Source: AP-15 sp963777435 (lineage in GTDB: Bacteria > Pseudomonadota > Alphaproteobacteria > ATCC43930 > CGMCC-115725). Taken from it: DNA of 64,000 bases. Positions 1 to 10,910 of this stretch are shown here, piece by piece. Below the pieces are notes generated by a model. It was given only the letters and a program-made list of their open reading frames with translations, did no database searches and had not been told where the DNA came from. The DNA lies in the NCBI GenBank assembly GCA_963777435.1, contig CAVZQT010000003.1, positions 1,426,001-1,490,000 on the forward strand. The letters are read 5' to 3'. A program made the translations under genes and the position numbers. Position 1 is the stretch's first letter, and every line of letters begins with the position of its first letter.

Positions 1-1277
1 CTTGCCGCTTCCAGGTTGAAGGAGCCGGCGCAGACCGAGAGGCGCCGAAGGATGACGCGCTCGGGTTCGCTCAGCAGTTCGTAGCTCCAGTCTAGCGTCG
101 CCCGCAGCGTTTGGTGCCTCGGCAAGGCCGTGCGGCGGCCGCCGGTCAAGATCCGGAAGCGGTCGTCGAGGTGTGTGGCGATCTCTTCAACTCCGAGTAC
201 GGCGGCGCGCGCCGCCGCCAGTTCGATCGCCAACGGGATGCCGTCGAGCCGCCGACAGATCGCCGCGATTACCGCAGCACTGCGGCGGTCCGGCGCAAAA
301 TGCGGCTCCGCAGCGCGCAGCCGTTCGACAAATAGCCGAACCCCGCCGTAGCGCAGCAGGTCGTCCGCATCCTCGGTGTCTTGCGCCGGTACGGCGAGCG
401 GCGGCAGCGGATAGACCCACTCGCCCTCCGCCCGCAGCGGCTCGCGGCCGGTGGCGATGATTTGCAGTCCCGAGCCGGCCCGCAAAAGGGCCTCCGCTAT
501 GGCCGCCGCTGCCTCGATCACGTGCTCGCACGTGTCCAGCACCAGCAGCAGACGCCGTCCGGCGAGCGCCTGCGCAACCCGCCGCGCTGAAGCCTCGCCG
601 CCAAGCTCCAACCCGACCGCGGAGGCGACCGTGGTAGGAACCAAGCCGGGATCAGCGAGCGGCGAAAACTCAGCGAGCCACACACCGTCGGCAAATTGCG
701 GCTGGCGCGCCACGGCGAGAGCAAGCCGCGTCTTGCCGATGCCGCCGGCGCCAGTCAGCGTGACGAGCCGATGCGCGGTAGCAAGGCTCAAGATCTCGCC
801 GAGAACGTCATCCCGGCCAACCAGCTCGGAAATCGGCTCTGGCACGTTCGTCGGCGGCAACTCCCGGGGGATCCCCCGATCTCGACGGGCTTCGCGGAGA
901 TCGGGCGGCGCGTCCGCTATTGCCGTGCCGGGCTCGGGCTCAGAGCTGCCGTATACCGTGTCGATCTCGGCCGTAAACTGGTAACCGCGTCCGGACACGG
1001 TACGGATCAGATTGCGATCCGCACCGAAGGCGGCGCGCAACGCCGAAATCTGCCACTGGAGATTATTTTCCTCGACGATCCGCTCGGGCCATACGCGCGC
1101 CATCAACGCATTTTTGGAAACCACGGCTCCGCGCGCCTCGATCAGCGCCAGCAGCACGTCAAAGGCACGGCCACCGAGCTTGACCGGCCGTCCGTCAGCG
1201 AGCAATTCGCGGCGATGCCGCAACAGCAGAAAACGCCCGAACGCGATGCCCGCAGAAGCTTCGGAAGGGGCATGCAT
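1..1277 (-). CDS. Winged-helix/NTPase transcriptional regulator, 3' end beyond window
   Basis: The reading frame is open from an ATG at 1277 to the left edge, about 425 residues, so the C-terminus is missing. Residues about 8-105 form an OmpR-type winged-helix DNA-binding domain (GRAFDVL, GRGYQFTAE). A P-loop NTPase domain follows, with Walker A GAGGIGKTR and Walker B LLLVLDTCEH; regulators of this build usually end in helical repeats. The DNA is nearly identical to the 5' part of the neighbour that starts at 4283, so the two are a tandem duplication. This copy has no disruption in the visible part. The regulated genes and ligand are unknown. Confidence 0.85.
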   Translation of the reverse strand, partial: MHAPSEASAGIAFGRFLLLRHRRELLADGRPVKLGGRAFDVLLALIEARGAVVSKNALMARVWPERIVEENNLQWQISALRAAFGADRNLIRTVSGRGYQFTAEIDTVYGSSEPEPGTAIADAPPDLREARRDRGIPRELPPTNVPEPISELVGRDDVLGEILSLATAHRLVTLTGAGGIGKTRLALAVARQPQFADGVWLAEFSPLADPGLVPTTVASAVGLELGGEASARRVAQALAGRRLLLVLDTCEHVIEAAAAIAEALLRAGSGLQIIATGREPLRAEGEWVYPLPPLAVPAQDTEDADDLLRYGGVRLFVERLRAAEPHFAPDRRSAAVIAAICRRLDGIPLAIELAAARAAVLGVEEIATHLDDRFRILTGGRRTALPRHQTLRATLDWSYELLSEPERVILRRLSVCAGSFNLEAA

Positions 1278-1407
1278 TAACCCGATTATAGGGCTGCGAC
1301 CTCGCGGAATCTCGCAAATTTTCAGCTCAAGGGCGAGCGTCACCGTTCTGAGCTCGGGGGGCCTAGGGATCGAATCCGACATCCATGGCGCGGCCAGACA
1401 AGCGGGT

Positions 1408-4283
1408 CTACCGCAGAAAGTCGAGAAGGGCCTTCGCAGCTTTCAGATCGGCCGTGTCAAACCCTTCGGTGAAACGGCCGTAGACCGGCTGGAGAAGCGC
1501 CATCGCTTCGGTGAGCCGGCCCTCGTCGCGCAGCAGCCGGGCGAGGCTCGTGGCGGCGCGCAATTCCCAGGACAGTGCACCTTGCCGGCACGCCCAATCG
1601 AGCGCTTGGCGAAAACAATCCTCGGCGGTAGCTACATCTCGCCCCAAGAGCAGAAGCTCGCCTTTGGTGCGCAGCACCTCGGGGATCAGCCAGCGTTCCT
1701 CAGTCTGGTCGGAGCGGTCGATTGCCGCATCGATCGCCGCGAGCGTATCGGTGATTTGCCCGGTACGCGCGGCGACCTCGGCGTGGAGCCCAAGAAATGC
1801 GATTAACCGTGGCCCCGACATCAGGTAGTCAAATCCAGCCCCGCCAATCTCGTCGAGCGCGGCCTGCAGGCAATGCAACCCCGTGCCGATATCGCCGTGC
1901 TTGATGGCCACCATTCCTTGATGGCAGCGCCCGAAGGCATGCCAGACCGGCAACGCATGCCGTTTCGAATGGTCGAGCAGCATGCCGGCATAATGCTCAG
2001 CTGCGGCCAGATCCCCACCATCAGCGGGATCGGACAGCCCGCGAGGGCCAGCGCGAAACTCAGAGTAAAGGCGTGACCCAACTCGCGGGCTTCATCAACC
2101 GCAGCCTCGGCGGCGCGCATCGCCTGATTCGGAAATCCCAGCAGCCATAAAGTCCGAGCGAAATAGCCGCGCGCCGACACCGGCAGATCGAACTGAAAGC
2201 GAATGGTATGGGAGCGTCGGTTGGACGGCACGTACTGTTCGAGCACCTGCTGGATATGCTGCCGCGCGCAGTGCTGATCGCCGAGCAGATGCTGTTCGAC
2301 GCCGACGAGGCGCTCCCCGACCAATCGGTCATTGGGGTCGGACCGGTGTTCGGCCAAAGTATGGAACCTTTGCGCGACTTCCAGCGCACGATGATGTCGG
2401 TCGCGGCCGCTATGAAAAAACCACAGGCCGTACAGCGCGCGGAGCGAGTAGTCTGCATCTTTCAGGGCCTCGGCGAGTGCGAGCACCCTCGTCATTGCAG
2501 CGGCTAAGCCGGGCGAGGCGCCAACGGTCGGCATCAGCGCCGCGCCGAGCGCGGCTTGCAGCTTCATCTCATGCCGTGGCTCGGCTGATGCGCCGGCCGA
2601 TAAAGCGGCGAGCGCCTGTTCGACCCGGTGCCGGCATTCGTCAAATAGCGACAATTGCACCCATAGGGGAACCGCGGCTGCGGTCAGCGAGATGCCGATT
2701 GATGGATCGCCAGACGGCGAAAAGGCCCAGTCGAGCGCCACGCGCAGATTGTCGATCTGCCATCCGTAATCGGCCAGCCATTCAGCCGCGTACAGCGTTT
2801 CCTCTTCCGCTTCGGCCCGCTCGAAGACGCCGCGGTAGTATTCGGCGTGACGATGCGCGCATGATTGGCGCTCGCCGGTTTCATCGAGTTTTTCAAGAGC
2901 GTAGGCTCGCGTCGTGTCGAGCAGGCGGTAGCGGGCGATCGCGCCTCCCTCCTTCTGGACCAGCGATTTGGCAACCAAAACAGCAAGGCTGTCGACGACC
3001 TCCGGCGGTGCGATCGCTGGATCCGCAACGACCGCGCCGGCCGCGTCCAGGCGGAAGACGCCGGCGAACACTGCCAGACGCCGCAGGATTACGCGCTCGG
3101 GCTCGCTCAGCAGCCCGTAGCTCCAGTCGAGCGTCGCCCGCAGTGTCTGGTGCCGCGGCAAGGCGATGCGACGGCCGCCGGTCAAGATCCGGAAGCGATC
3201 GTCGAGACGTGTGGCGATCTCCTCGACGCCGAACACGGCGGCGCGCGCCGCAGCCAGCTCGATCGCCAGCGAGATGCCGTCGAGCCGCCGGCAGATCGCC
3301 GCGATTACCGCTGCAATGCGCCGGTCCGGCGCAAAATGTGGATCCGCGGCACGCAGCCGTTCGACAAATAGCCGAACCCCGCCGTAGCGCAGCAGGTCGT
3401 CCGGATCCTCGACGTTTTCCGCCGGTACGGCGAGCGACGCTACCGGATAGACCCACTCGCCTTCCGCCCGCAACGGCTCGCGGCTGGTGGCGAGCATCCG
3501 CAGCGTCCCGCCAACTCGCAGCACAGCCTCGGCCAGCGCTGCGGCAGCGCCCATTACGTGCTCGCACGTGTCCAGCACCAGCACCAGCCGTCGGCCGGCG
3601 AGCGCCTGCGACACGCGCTCCGCCGTTGCTACGCCGCCGCCAAGATCGAGCCCGATCGCCGCGGCAACGGTGACGGGCACCGGGCCGGGATCGGCGATTG
3701 GCGAAAACTCGGCCAGGCACACACCGTCGGCAAATTGCGGCAACAGCCGGCGCGCTGCGGCGACAGCGAGCCGTGTCTTGCCGATGCCGCCGGCGCCAGT
3801 CAGGGTAACGAGCCGGTGTGCTGAGGCAAGGCTGAGGATCTCGCCGAGAACGTCATCCCGGCCAACCAGCTCGGAAATCGGCTCCGGCAGGTTGGTGGGC
3901 GGCAGGTCGGGCTGCGCGGAGGCTGTTGGCGTGCCGGCATCGGACTCCGGGCTGCGGTCTGTGGTGTTGATCTCGGCCGTAAACCGGTAGCCGCGTCCGG
4001 GGACGGTACGGATCAGATTGCGATCCGCACCGAAGGCGGCGCGCAACGCCGAAATCTGCCACTGCAGATTATTTTCCTCGACGATCCGCTCGGGCCACAC
4101 GCGCGCCATCAGCGCATTCTTGGAAACCACGGCGCCGTGCGCCTCGATCAGTGTCATCAACACGTCAAAAGCACGGCCACCGAGCTTGACTGGCCGTCCC
4201 TCAGCGAGCAGTTCGCGGCGATGCGGCAATAGGACGAAACGCCCGAACGCGATGCCCGCAGGTGCTTCGGAAGCGATATCCAT
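1408..4283 (-). pseudogene. Winged-helix/NTPase regulator with TPR-like tail, one frameshift
   Basis: Paralogue of the gene ending at the left edge. It reads as winged helix (residues about 8-105), NTPase with Walker A GAGGIGKTR and Walker B LVLVLDTCEHV, then a long helical, TPR-like C-terminal half. The first frame would stop at 1821 with a nonsense tail, but the conserved tail continues in another frame down to 1408 (GDLAAAEHYAGML onward). The switch falls at the C run 2013-2016; one extra base there restores a product of about 958 residues. It is either a genuine frameshift or a homopolymer error. Transcribed divergently from the small regulator at 4521. Confidence 0.85.
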
Positions 4284-4520
4284 CGGCCGCCATTATAGGC
4301 GCGCCACAGGAAATCACAGATTGTTTTGGGATGGGCCGCCGGCAAGTCACCCCATAGCGGCCCACTGAATTTCACAGATCTACACAGCCCGGTCTAAAGG
4401 ACTTCACAGGCCCTGTTGCTTAGCTTCGAGCGTGCTGGGCTGGATGCGACCGCACCGGGGAGCCATCCCCTAACCGCCTCCGCGATCCCGGCCTGGCTCT
4501 ACCCGATCGCGAGAAGCCAC

Positions 4521-5051
4521 ATGCGAGCGCATATTCGTCCAACGCCTTTTCGACGCAGATCCCCACTTCGGCAGGCCAGAAACGCCTCGCACCGGACAAA
4601 CGCCGGCGAGGCTTTCGAATTTCGCCACTTCCGCCTTCTGTTGCGGCGGCGACAGCTGCTCGCCCACGGCGTACCCGTCGAGCTCGGCACGCGCGCCTTT
4701 GATCTCCTGCTGGCCCTGTTGGAAGCCGACGGCTCGCTCGTCACCAAAGAGGAGCTGATGAGCCGGGTGTGGCCGGGCGTCGTCGTGTCGGAAGAGAACC
4801 TCAAGTTCCAGGTCTCGGTATTGCGCAAAGCGCTCGGCGTTGACCGCGACGTCATCCATACGGAATTCGGCCGCGGCTATCGATTTACCGGCGTGCTGGG
4901 TTCAAATGCCGCAACGGAGCCCTGGCGCTCTACGCGATCAAACCCGCCGTCCGGCCCCACTCTGTTTTCGCGGAGCTGTCGGCCTTCGCTGCAGTGCGGT
5001 GTCAATCGACCCTGCGCTGAGCGTGACGATTTTCCGATCTCCACACAATGA
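4521..5051 (+). CDS. Stand-alone winged-helix (OmpR C-terminal type) regulator
   Basis: A 177-residue product carrying only an OmpR/PhoB-type winged helix (residues about 30-130: FEFRHFRLLLRRRQLL, TRAFDLLLALLE, FGRGYRFTGVL) followed by a short Ser/Pro/Arg-rich tail. No receiver or NTPase domain is present. The DNA-binding domain resembles that of the two large regulators on the opposite strand, so it may derive from the same family by loss of the sensor part. ATG 4521 was chosen because GAGAAG lies just upstream; an in-frame start at 4416 would add 35 low-complexity residues. About 240 bp to the divergent regulator would hold both promoters. Target genes unknown. Confidence 0.7.
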   Translation: MRAHIRPTPFRRRSPLRQARNASHRTNAGEAFEFRHFRLLLRRRQLLAHGVPVELGTRAFDLLLALLEADGSLVTKEELMSRVWPGVVVSEENLKFQVSVLRKALGVDRDVIHTEFGRGYRFTGVLGSNAATEPWRSTRSNPPSGPTLFSRSCRPSLQCGVNRPCAERDDFPISTQ

Positions 5052-5064
5052 GGAGACGGACCGC

Positions 5065-5430
5065 ATGACTGTAAAGCTTAACCGCCCTGCATATGAGCAC
5101 GCTATGCGTCTCATCCAAGAAGGTAAGTTTATTGACGACGAGAGGGAGGCGTGGAGCGACCATCATCCCTCTACGCGTCTAGAAAAAGAATTCGTCGAGA
5201 AGAATGGTCTCTCCGAATACGGCAAGTGGTTCTTAGGGGTAAATGACGACTACAAAGACGACAGGAAGCGGTATTACGAATTCCCGTATGGAGATTTCGA
5301 GAACGTCCATCGCTGCGGAATTCTTGCGGCACAAAGCCGAGCTGGCCAAAACAAATACTTAGACATCGAAAATGCAGCGGCAGATCTGCTTGCTGTGATT
5401 TATGAGTACGAAAATAAAAAAACCCAGTGA
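5065..5430 (+). CDS. Conserved hypothetical protein
   Basis: A 121-residue acidic, soluble protein starting at ATG 5065 with an AGGAGA Shine-Dalgarno at 5051-5056. It has no signal peptide or membrane segment. Motifs include EREAWSDHHPS, YGKWFLGVNDD, FPYGDFENVHRCG and AAQSRAGQ. From memory this matches a family of small uncharacterised proteins found in actinobacteria and rhizobia, usually about 100-120 residues. No function is known. Starting 14 bases after the winged-helix regulator stops, it may be co-transcribed with it. GC content is lower than in its neighbours. Confidence 0.75.
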   Translation: MTVKLNRPAYEHAMRLIQEGKFIDDEREAWSDHHPSTRLEKEFVEKNGLSEYGKWFLGVNDDYKDDRKRYYEFPYGDFENVHRCGILAAQSRAGQNKYLDIENAAADLLAVIYEYENKKTQ

Positions 5431-5588
5431 AGCCAATAGACGCCACCCAGGTCGTCCATGCCTGATTTCGCCACGAGCCGTATCTCGGAAGAGGCGCTGA
5501 GAGAGCCGACCATCGGCTTTGCGAGCTGGCACCTTGGACCTTGTCAGACAACTCGCTGGGGTTCTTACGATTTTCCTCGTCATCCCTC

Positions 5589-5666
5589 TTGCACTAACAA
5601 GTGCATATAATTATATCCCAGCCCTATTACACTATATAGTGCATATCAGTGCATTTTCCGGTGTAA
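5589..5666. promoter_or_regulatory. Operator-like TGCAC/GTGCA repeat cluster before the efflux operon
   Basis: An AT-rich stretch upstream of the adaptor gene. A perfect palindrome TGCACT-AACA-AGTGCA covers 5590-5605. A second, TACACT-ATAT-AGTGCA, covers 5628-5643 with one mismatch. Further half sites are AGTGCA 5648-5653 and GTGTAA 5661-5666. The 18-base site at 5589-5606 matches 16 of 18 positions of the site before tetR at 10911-10928. This indicates that the TetR protein encoded at 10.3-10.9 kb represses both the pump and itself. Binding is inferred from the repeat, not shown. Confidence 0.7.
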
Positions 5667-5755
5667 GGCGTGCGAGAAAGCTAGCCTTGAACGATGTGGC
5701 CACCCTCACGCGCTCAGAACCTTCGGGTCGTCGCTCTTTCGGAAAGGCAGCGTCA

Positions 5756-6827
5756 ATGTTCAAGTCCCGGATCGTTGTAGCCGCCATGATCGCGGCTGTC
5801 GTCGCGGGTTGCGACAAGCCAGCACCACCGATTTCGCAGGCCCGGCCCGTCCGGACAGTCACGGTCGAGCGCCTCGCGGACGGCGAGACCGTTTCCCTGA
5901 CGGGTTACATCCGCGCCAAGGACCAGGCCAACCTCGCCTTTCGTCTCGACGGCCGCATGATCACGCGGCCCGTCAATGTCGGCGATGTGCTCAAGGCAGG
6001 TCAGGTCGTCGGCCGGCTCGACCCCACAGATTCAGCAGAACTCGCTGCACACGGCGGAAGGCAACCTCGCATCGCTCGAGGCGCTACTGATCGACGCGCG
6101 GCTCACCTTCCGAAGGCAGCAAGAGCTCGTGAAAAGTGGGTGGACGCCCCGGGCCAAATTCGACGAAGCCCAGCAGAAGCTCGAGAGCGTCCAGGCCCAG
6201 GTCGACTCCGCTCGAGCACAGGTGCGTACCGCGCAGGAGCACCTAAGCTAAGCGGTCTTGACCGCCGATGGCCCGGGCGTTGTCACCAAGGTCGGCGCCG
6301 AGCCGGGCGAAGTGGTCCAAGCCGGCAAGATGATTGCGCAGGTTGCGCGTCAGGGGCCGCGCGACGCCGTTTTCGACGTTCCCGAGCAACTAATCAGGAC
6401 GGCCCCGCGCGACGGGCTGATCGAGGTCGCCCTCACCAACAACCCGACCGTGCGGGCTACTGGCCGCGTCCGGGAGGTGGCGCCCCAGGCGGATGCCACT
6501 ACCCGAACATGGCGGGTCAAGGTCGGCCTTATCAACCCAACGGTGGCCATGCGCCTGGGAGCCACTGTCACTGGCAAGGTCAAACTGGCGGCGCCCCCCG
6601 GCGTGGAGCTTCCCGCAAGTGCGCTAACCGAGGCAAACGGACAACCGGCCGTGTGGGTGGTCGATCCGCAGCGCAAGACTGTCTCCCTTCGAGAAGTGGA
6701 TGTCTCCCGATATGACCCGGGCAGCGTCGTGATCTCGAAGGGTCTGGAAAACGGCGAGATTGTCGTGACCGCCGGGGTCCAAGTGCTGCACCCGGGCCAG
6801 AAAGTCCAGTTGCTGGGAGCCGCCTGA
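5756..6827 (+). pseudogene. RND efflux periplasmic adaptor (membrane fusion protein), disrupted
   Basis: Starts at ATG 5756 with a lipoprotein signal (VVAGC at the lipobox) and an HlyD/AcrA-type order: N-terminal strands, a biotinyl-lipoyl half motif (VNVGDVLKAGQVVGRLDP), an alpha-hairpin rich in Glu and Gln (about 6050-6245), the second lipoyl half (PGVVTKVGAEPGEVVQAGK) and the barrel plus membrane-proximal domain ending HPGQKVQLLGAA. Two lesions are visible. An extra base near 6023-6028 shifts the frame after the first lipoyl half, and an in-frame TAA at 6249-6251 follows the hairpin. The stop overlaps the ATG of the pump gene, so both were translationally coupled. Without repair no full-length adaptor can be made. 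Confidence 0.85.
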
Positions 6828-9800
6828 TGAAGCGCTTCAACCTCTCGGAATGGGCGCTTCGGCACCGTTCCCTGATCACCTATTTCATGCTGATCATCGT
6901 GGTCGCGGGCGTTTGGTCCTATCTCCGGCTCGGACGCAGCGAGGACCCGGACTTCACCATCAAGACGATGGTGGTGCAAGCCAGATGGCCGGGAGCCACT
7001 CTCGGCGACACACTCGAGCAGATTACTGACCGCATCGAAAGCAAGCTGCAGGAAACGCCAAGCCTCGACTATCTGAAGAGCTACACCAGTGCCGGGCAGA
7101 CCACGATCTTTATCTACCTGAAGGACTCGACCCCGCCTGCGGAGGTGCCGGACATCTGGTACCAGGTGCGCAAGAAGGTGCGCGACATCCACAACACCTT
7201 GCCGCAGGAAATCGTCGGCCCCTTCGTGAACGACGAGTTCGGCGACACTTACGCCATCGTCTACGGCTTCACCGCGGACGGGTTCACCCACCGCGAGCTG
7301 AGAGATTACGTCGTCGACGTCCGCAAGCAGCTCCTCCGGCTCCCGGATGTTTCCAAGATCGATATCACTGGGGCCCAGGACGAGCGTATGTACGTCGAAT
7401 TCTCGACCAAGCAGCTGGCCGGGTTGGGGATTGATCGCTCCGAACTGATCGCCGCGCTGGAAGCGCAGAACGCCGTCACCCCGGCGGGCGTCGTGCAGAC
7501 CGGGGACGAGAAGATCCTCGTCCGCGTCTCGGGTGCGTTCCGGACCGAGCAGGACCTTCTGGCGGTCAACTTTGTCGCAAAGAACGGTCGGATTATTCGC
7601 CTCAGCGACATCGCGCAAGTCACGCGCGGGTCCTCCGACCCTGCGCAGCCGATGTTCAGCGTCAATGGGCACTACGGCATCGGGCTCGCCATTGCCATGC
7701 GCAAGGGCGGTGACGTGCTCGCTCTCGGGCGCAACGTCGAACAAGCCATAAAGGAGATCACGGCGAAGTTGCCGGTCGGCATCGAGGCGACCCTTGTCGC
7801 CGACCAGCCGGTGACCGTCGCACATGCGGTAAACGAATTCATGAAGGCGCTGTGGGAGGCCGTCGCCATCGTTCTTATCGTCAGCCTGCTCAGCCTCGGC
7901 CTGCGCGCGGGCGCCGTCGTAGCTCTCGCGATCCCGCTGGTCCTTGCCGCGGTCTTTGTCGGGATGCAATTGGATGGCATTGACCTTCAGCGAATATCGC
8001 TCGGGGCATTGATCATCGCGCTCGGTCTGCTGGTCGATGACGCAATGATCGCGGTCGAGATGATGGTCATGCGGCTGGAACACGGTGATGACAAGGAGCA
8101 CGCAGCCAGCTTCGCGTGGACCTCGGTCGCCTTTCCGATGCTTACCGGCACGCTGGTTACGGTCGCGGGGTTCGTGCCGATCGGTTTTGCGCGCAGCGCC
8201 GCAGGCGAATACACCTTCTCGATTTTCGCCGTCGTCGCTCTCGCATTGATCATATCCTGGGTCGTCGCGGTCCTCTTTACCCCCTTGCTCGGGGTTTGGG
8301 TTCTCAAGAAGCCGAAGGCGGCGCATTCGGGCGAGCCCGGTATCATAATGCGTACGTTTCGCCATTTCCTCGAGCTGGCGATGCGGGCGCGCTGGGTGAC
8401 CGTTCTGATTACATTGGCGCTGTTCGGAGCATCGCTCTATGGCATGCGCCTCGTCCCGCAGCAGTTCTTCCCGTCATCCGACCGGCCTGAGCTGATGGTC
8501 GACCTGCAGCTGCCCGAGAACGCTTCGATCTACGCGACCCAGGAAGCCGCAGCCCGGCTGGATAAGCTTTTGAAGAGCGATCAAGACGTCGACCACTGGA
8601 GCACCTATGTCGGGCAGGGCGCCGTGCGCTTTTATCTGCCCCTCAATGTCCAGTTGCCCAATGACTTTTTCGGCCAGGCCGTGGTCGTTACCAAAGGCCT
8701 GCAGCAGCGCGAACGGGTGAAGGCGAGGCTGGAGCACGCGCTGGCGACCGAGTTCCCGAACGTTGTCGGGCGGGTCTACCCGCTGGAACTGGGGCCGCCG
8801 GTCGGATGGCCGCTGCAATACCGGGTGAGCGGACCAGAGCCGACCCAGGTGCGCGCGATCGCGTTCGAGGTCGCGAAGGAGATCGGGTCCGTCCCCGGTG
8901 CAGACAACGTCAACTACAACTGGATGGAACCGGCGCGCATACTCAGGATCCAGGTCGACCAGGACCAGGCCCGTTTGCTGGGGCTGAGCTCGCAGCAACT
9001 GGCCACGGCCGTGAACACGATTCTCTCCGGCATCACAGCCACCCAGGTGCGCAGCGGGATCTATCTCGTCGATATACTGGTCCGGGCGTCGGCCGACCAG
9101 CGGATGTCGCTATCGACGATCCGCACAATGCAGGTACCACTGCCGAACGGGAAGTCCGTTCCGCTGAGCCAGATCGCGTCTGTCGATTACGGCCAGGAAT
9201 ATCCCATCCTCTGGCGCCGGGACCGGCTTCCCACAGTGACGGTGCAGGCCGATACCGTGCCCGGCACGCAGGCAGCCACCGTCGTGCAGGCGCTGCGCCG
9301 AAGATCGCGGCACTGAGCGCCAGCCTGCCGAGCGGGTACCACATCGCGGTTGGGGGCACCGTTGAGGAGAGCGCCAAGGCGCAGGCGTCAGTCGTTGCCG
9401 CTCTGCCATTGATGCTCATTCTGATCCTCACGGTGCTGATGATCCAGCTCCAGAGCTTCAGCCAGTTGTTTCTGGTGCTCAGCGTGGCCCCACTGGGCCT
9501 CATCGGGGTCGTCGCGGCGCTGCTCCTTGCGGACAAACCCTTGGGCTTTGTGGCGCTGCTGGGCGTGCTCGCCCTAACCGGGATGATCATCCGCAACTCG
9601 GTGGTGCTGATCGACCAAATCGAGACGGAGAAGGCACACGGCCGCCATCCCTGGGATGCAGTCATCGAGGCGAGCGCCCACCGCTTCCGCCCGATCCTGC
9701 TCACCGCAGCAGCCGCCATTCTCGGTATGGTCCCGATCGCACCGACCGTCTTCTGGGGTCCAATGGCCTACGCGATCATGGGCGGTCTGGCGGGCGCGAC

Positions 9801-9924
9801 ATTGCTGACACTGATCTTCCTACCGGCGCTCTACGTGATCTGGCACCGAATCAAGAGACCTCAGCCGGAAGCCAGCCGGAAAATGGATCTTGCGCAGACC
9901 GCCATAGCTCAGCCCGCCAGCTGA
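6827..9924 (+). pseudogene. RND multidrug efflux pump permease (AcrB/HAE1 type), one frameshift
   Basis: Inner-membrane proton-driven drug exporter of about 1,032 residues in its intact form. The N-terminal helix and porter domain (EDPDFTIKTMVVQARWPGA) are followed by the first membrane bundle, where LLVDDAMIAVEMMV matches the conserved helix-4 proton-relay region with paired Asp. The second half repeats this plan (LLGVLALTGMIIRNSVVLID). At 9296-9299 one base is missing, so the first frame stops at 9316 while the C-terminal 200 residues continue in another frame to 9924. It overlaps the adaptor stop by one base. No outer-membrane factor gene is nearby. Confidence 0.9.
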
Positions 9925-10008
9925 AGCGGAGGCTTCGAGTTCACCTTTCGACGCCTGCCGGTGCGATGGAGATCAACCCGTCGCGCCAGCAGAGAGAGCG
10001 AGCGAGCG

Positions 10009-10269
10009 ATGAAACATCCGAGACTGCACTTTGTCGGTGTCCGCGCCCTAACAGCCGCAGCGCCGGACACGTTCGCCTTTGGCCCGCCGATGGGCGCCGC
10101 TGACGTCTTGCAGGCAAATCCCGATCCTCTCGCTGGAAGCTCGGCGCGATGTTTCCAAAGCGGACCACGAGCGCATTCGGTTGTTCAGCAGCAACCTAAC
10201 TCGCAGTTAACTGCGAGGGGTACTTGGCACCGCGGAGCAAGCTTCGCGCCTCATGCTGCGCTGTCATGA
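10009..10269 (+). pseudogene. Decayed leader copy of the Gly/Pro-rich secreted protein
   Basis: An 86-codon frame starting at ATG 10009 reads MKHPRLHF, then a hydrophobic stretch, then DTFAFGPPMGA. This matches the signal peptide and first mature residues (DAFAFGPP) of the intact secreted protein at 11056. After FGPPMGA the sequence loses all Gly/Pro repeat character and overlaps the 3' end of tetR on the other strand. I read it as a truncated paralogue placed directly after the pump gene, which mirrors the arrangement near 12.3-12.5 kb. Expression is possible but no function is supported. Confidence 0.55.
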
Positions 10270-10898
10270 CGTGCTCTTCTCGACCGCGGACGCCGGTAAT
10301 GCTGCAGGAACATCCGGATCGTCTCCTCGATTATGTCCTCTTCCGGAACGGGTATGCTTTCACGACCCGTCATCCACGGCCAGAGAGAAAGCTCGTTGAG
10401 CATTCCCATAAACTGGTGAGCCGCAAGCAACGGATTGCGGCAGTCGAGGATGCCCATCGCGGTCAGATGGGCGAGATAGCGCGTGAACCGTTCAGCTTGC
10501 GGATCCATGACGGCGGCGAACTCCTCGGCAATCCACGGAAACTGGCGCAAGTCGGCCACCACCATGCGGAGGAAGCCGAGGTATTCCGGGTGCCTATGCA
10601 AAGCCAAAATCATGCCCGCGACCAGGCGCAGCACCTCCTCGACATCACCTTGCGTTTCGATGCCGGGCGGAAGTGCGGTCTCGAGCTGAGCCGACACCCT
10701 GAGAAGCATCTCACGGAAAATTTCCTCCTTGCTGGCGAACTGGTTGTAGAGCGTCCGCCGGGCCACGCCGGCCGCCGTGGCCAGGTCGTCCATACTGACA
10801 GCGCCGAAGCCGCGCTCCAGGAACAGGCGCTCGGCCGCCTCGACGATGGCCTCGCGCGAGCCGCCCCGGACCTCGTTGGAGCCCTTGCGATTTTTCAT
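10251..10898 (-). CDS. TetR/AcrR family repressor
   Basis: A 215-residue protein with the TetR helix-turn-helix at about residues 14-60 (AAERLFLERGFGAVSMDDLA, then GVARRTLYNQFASKEE) and an all-helical C-terminal ligand domain of the AefR-like type. ATG 10898 was chosen over 10928 because GAAGGG lies six bases upstream and because the longer start would sit inside the operator palindrome at 10911-10928. The gene is divergent from the Gly-rich secreted protein and close to the RND operon. The shared palindromes suggest that it represses the adaptor-pump operon and its own promoter. The inducer is unknown. Confidence 0.88.
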   Translation of the reverse strand: MKNRKGSNEVRGGSREAIVEAAERLFLERGFGAVSMDDLATAAGVARRTLYNQFASKEEIFREMLLRVSAQLETALPPGIETQGDVEEVLRLVAGMILALHRHPEYLGFLRMVVADLRQFPWIAEEFAAVMDPQAERFTRYLAHLTAMGILDCRNPLLAAHQFMGMLNELSLWPWMTGRESIPVPEEDIIEETIRMFLQHYRRPRSRRARHDSAA

Positions 10899-10910
10899 TC
10901 CGAACCCTTC

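Noticed and set aside
2477..3673. Plus-strand open frame of 398 codons
   Set aside because: Antisense to the winged-helix/NTPase regulator; extremely Arg/Ala/Pro-rich, without ribosome site or domain.
6350..8365. Minus-strand open frame of 671 codons, Asp/Arg/His-rich
   Set aside because: It lies entirely opposite the conserved RND adaptor and pump genes, has a composition typical of antisense frames in GC-rich DNA and no recognisable domain.
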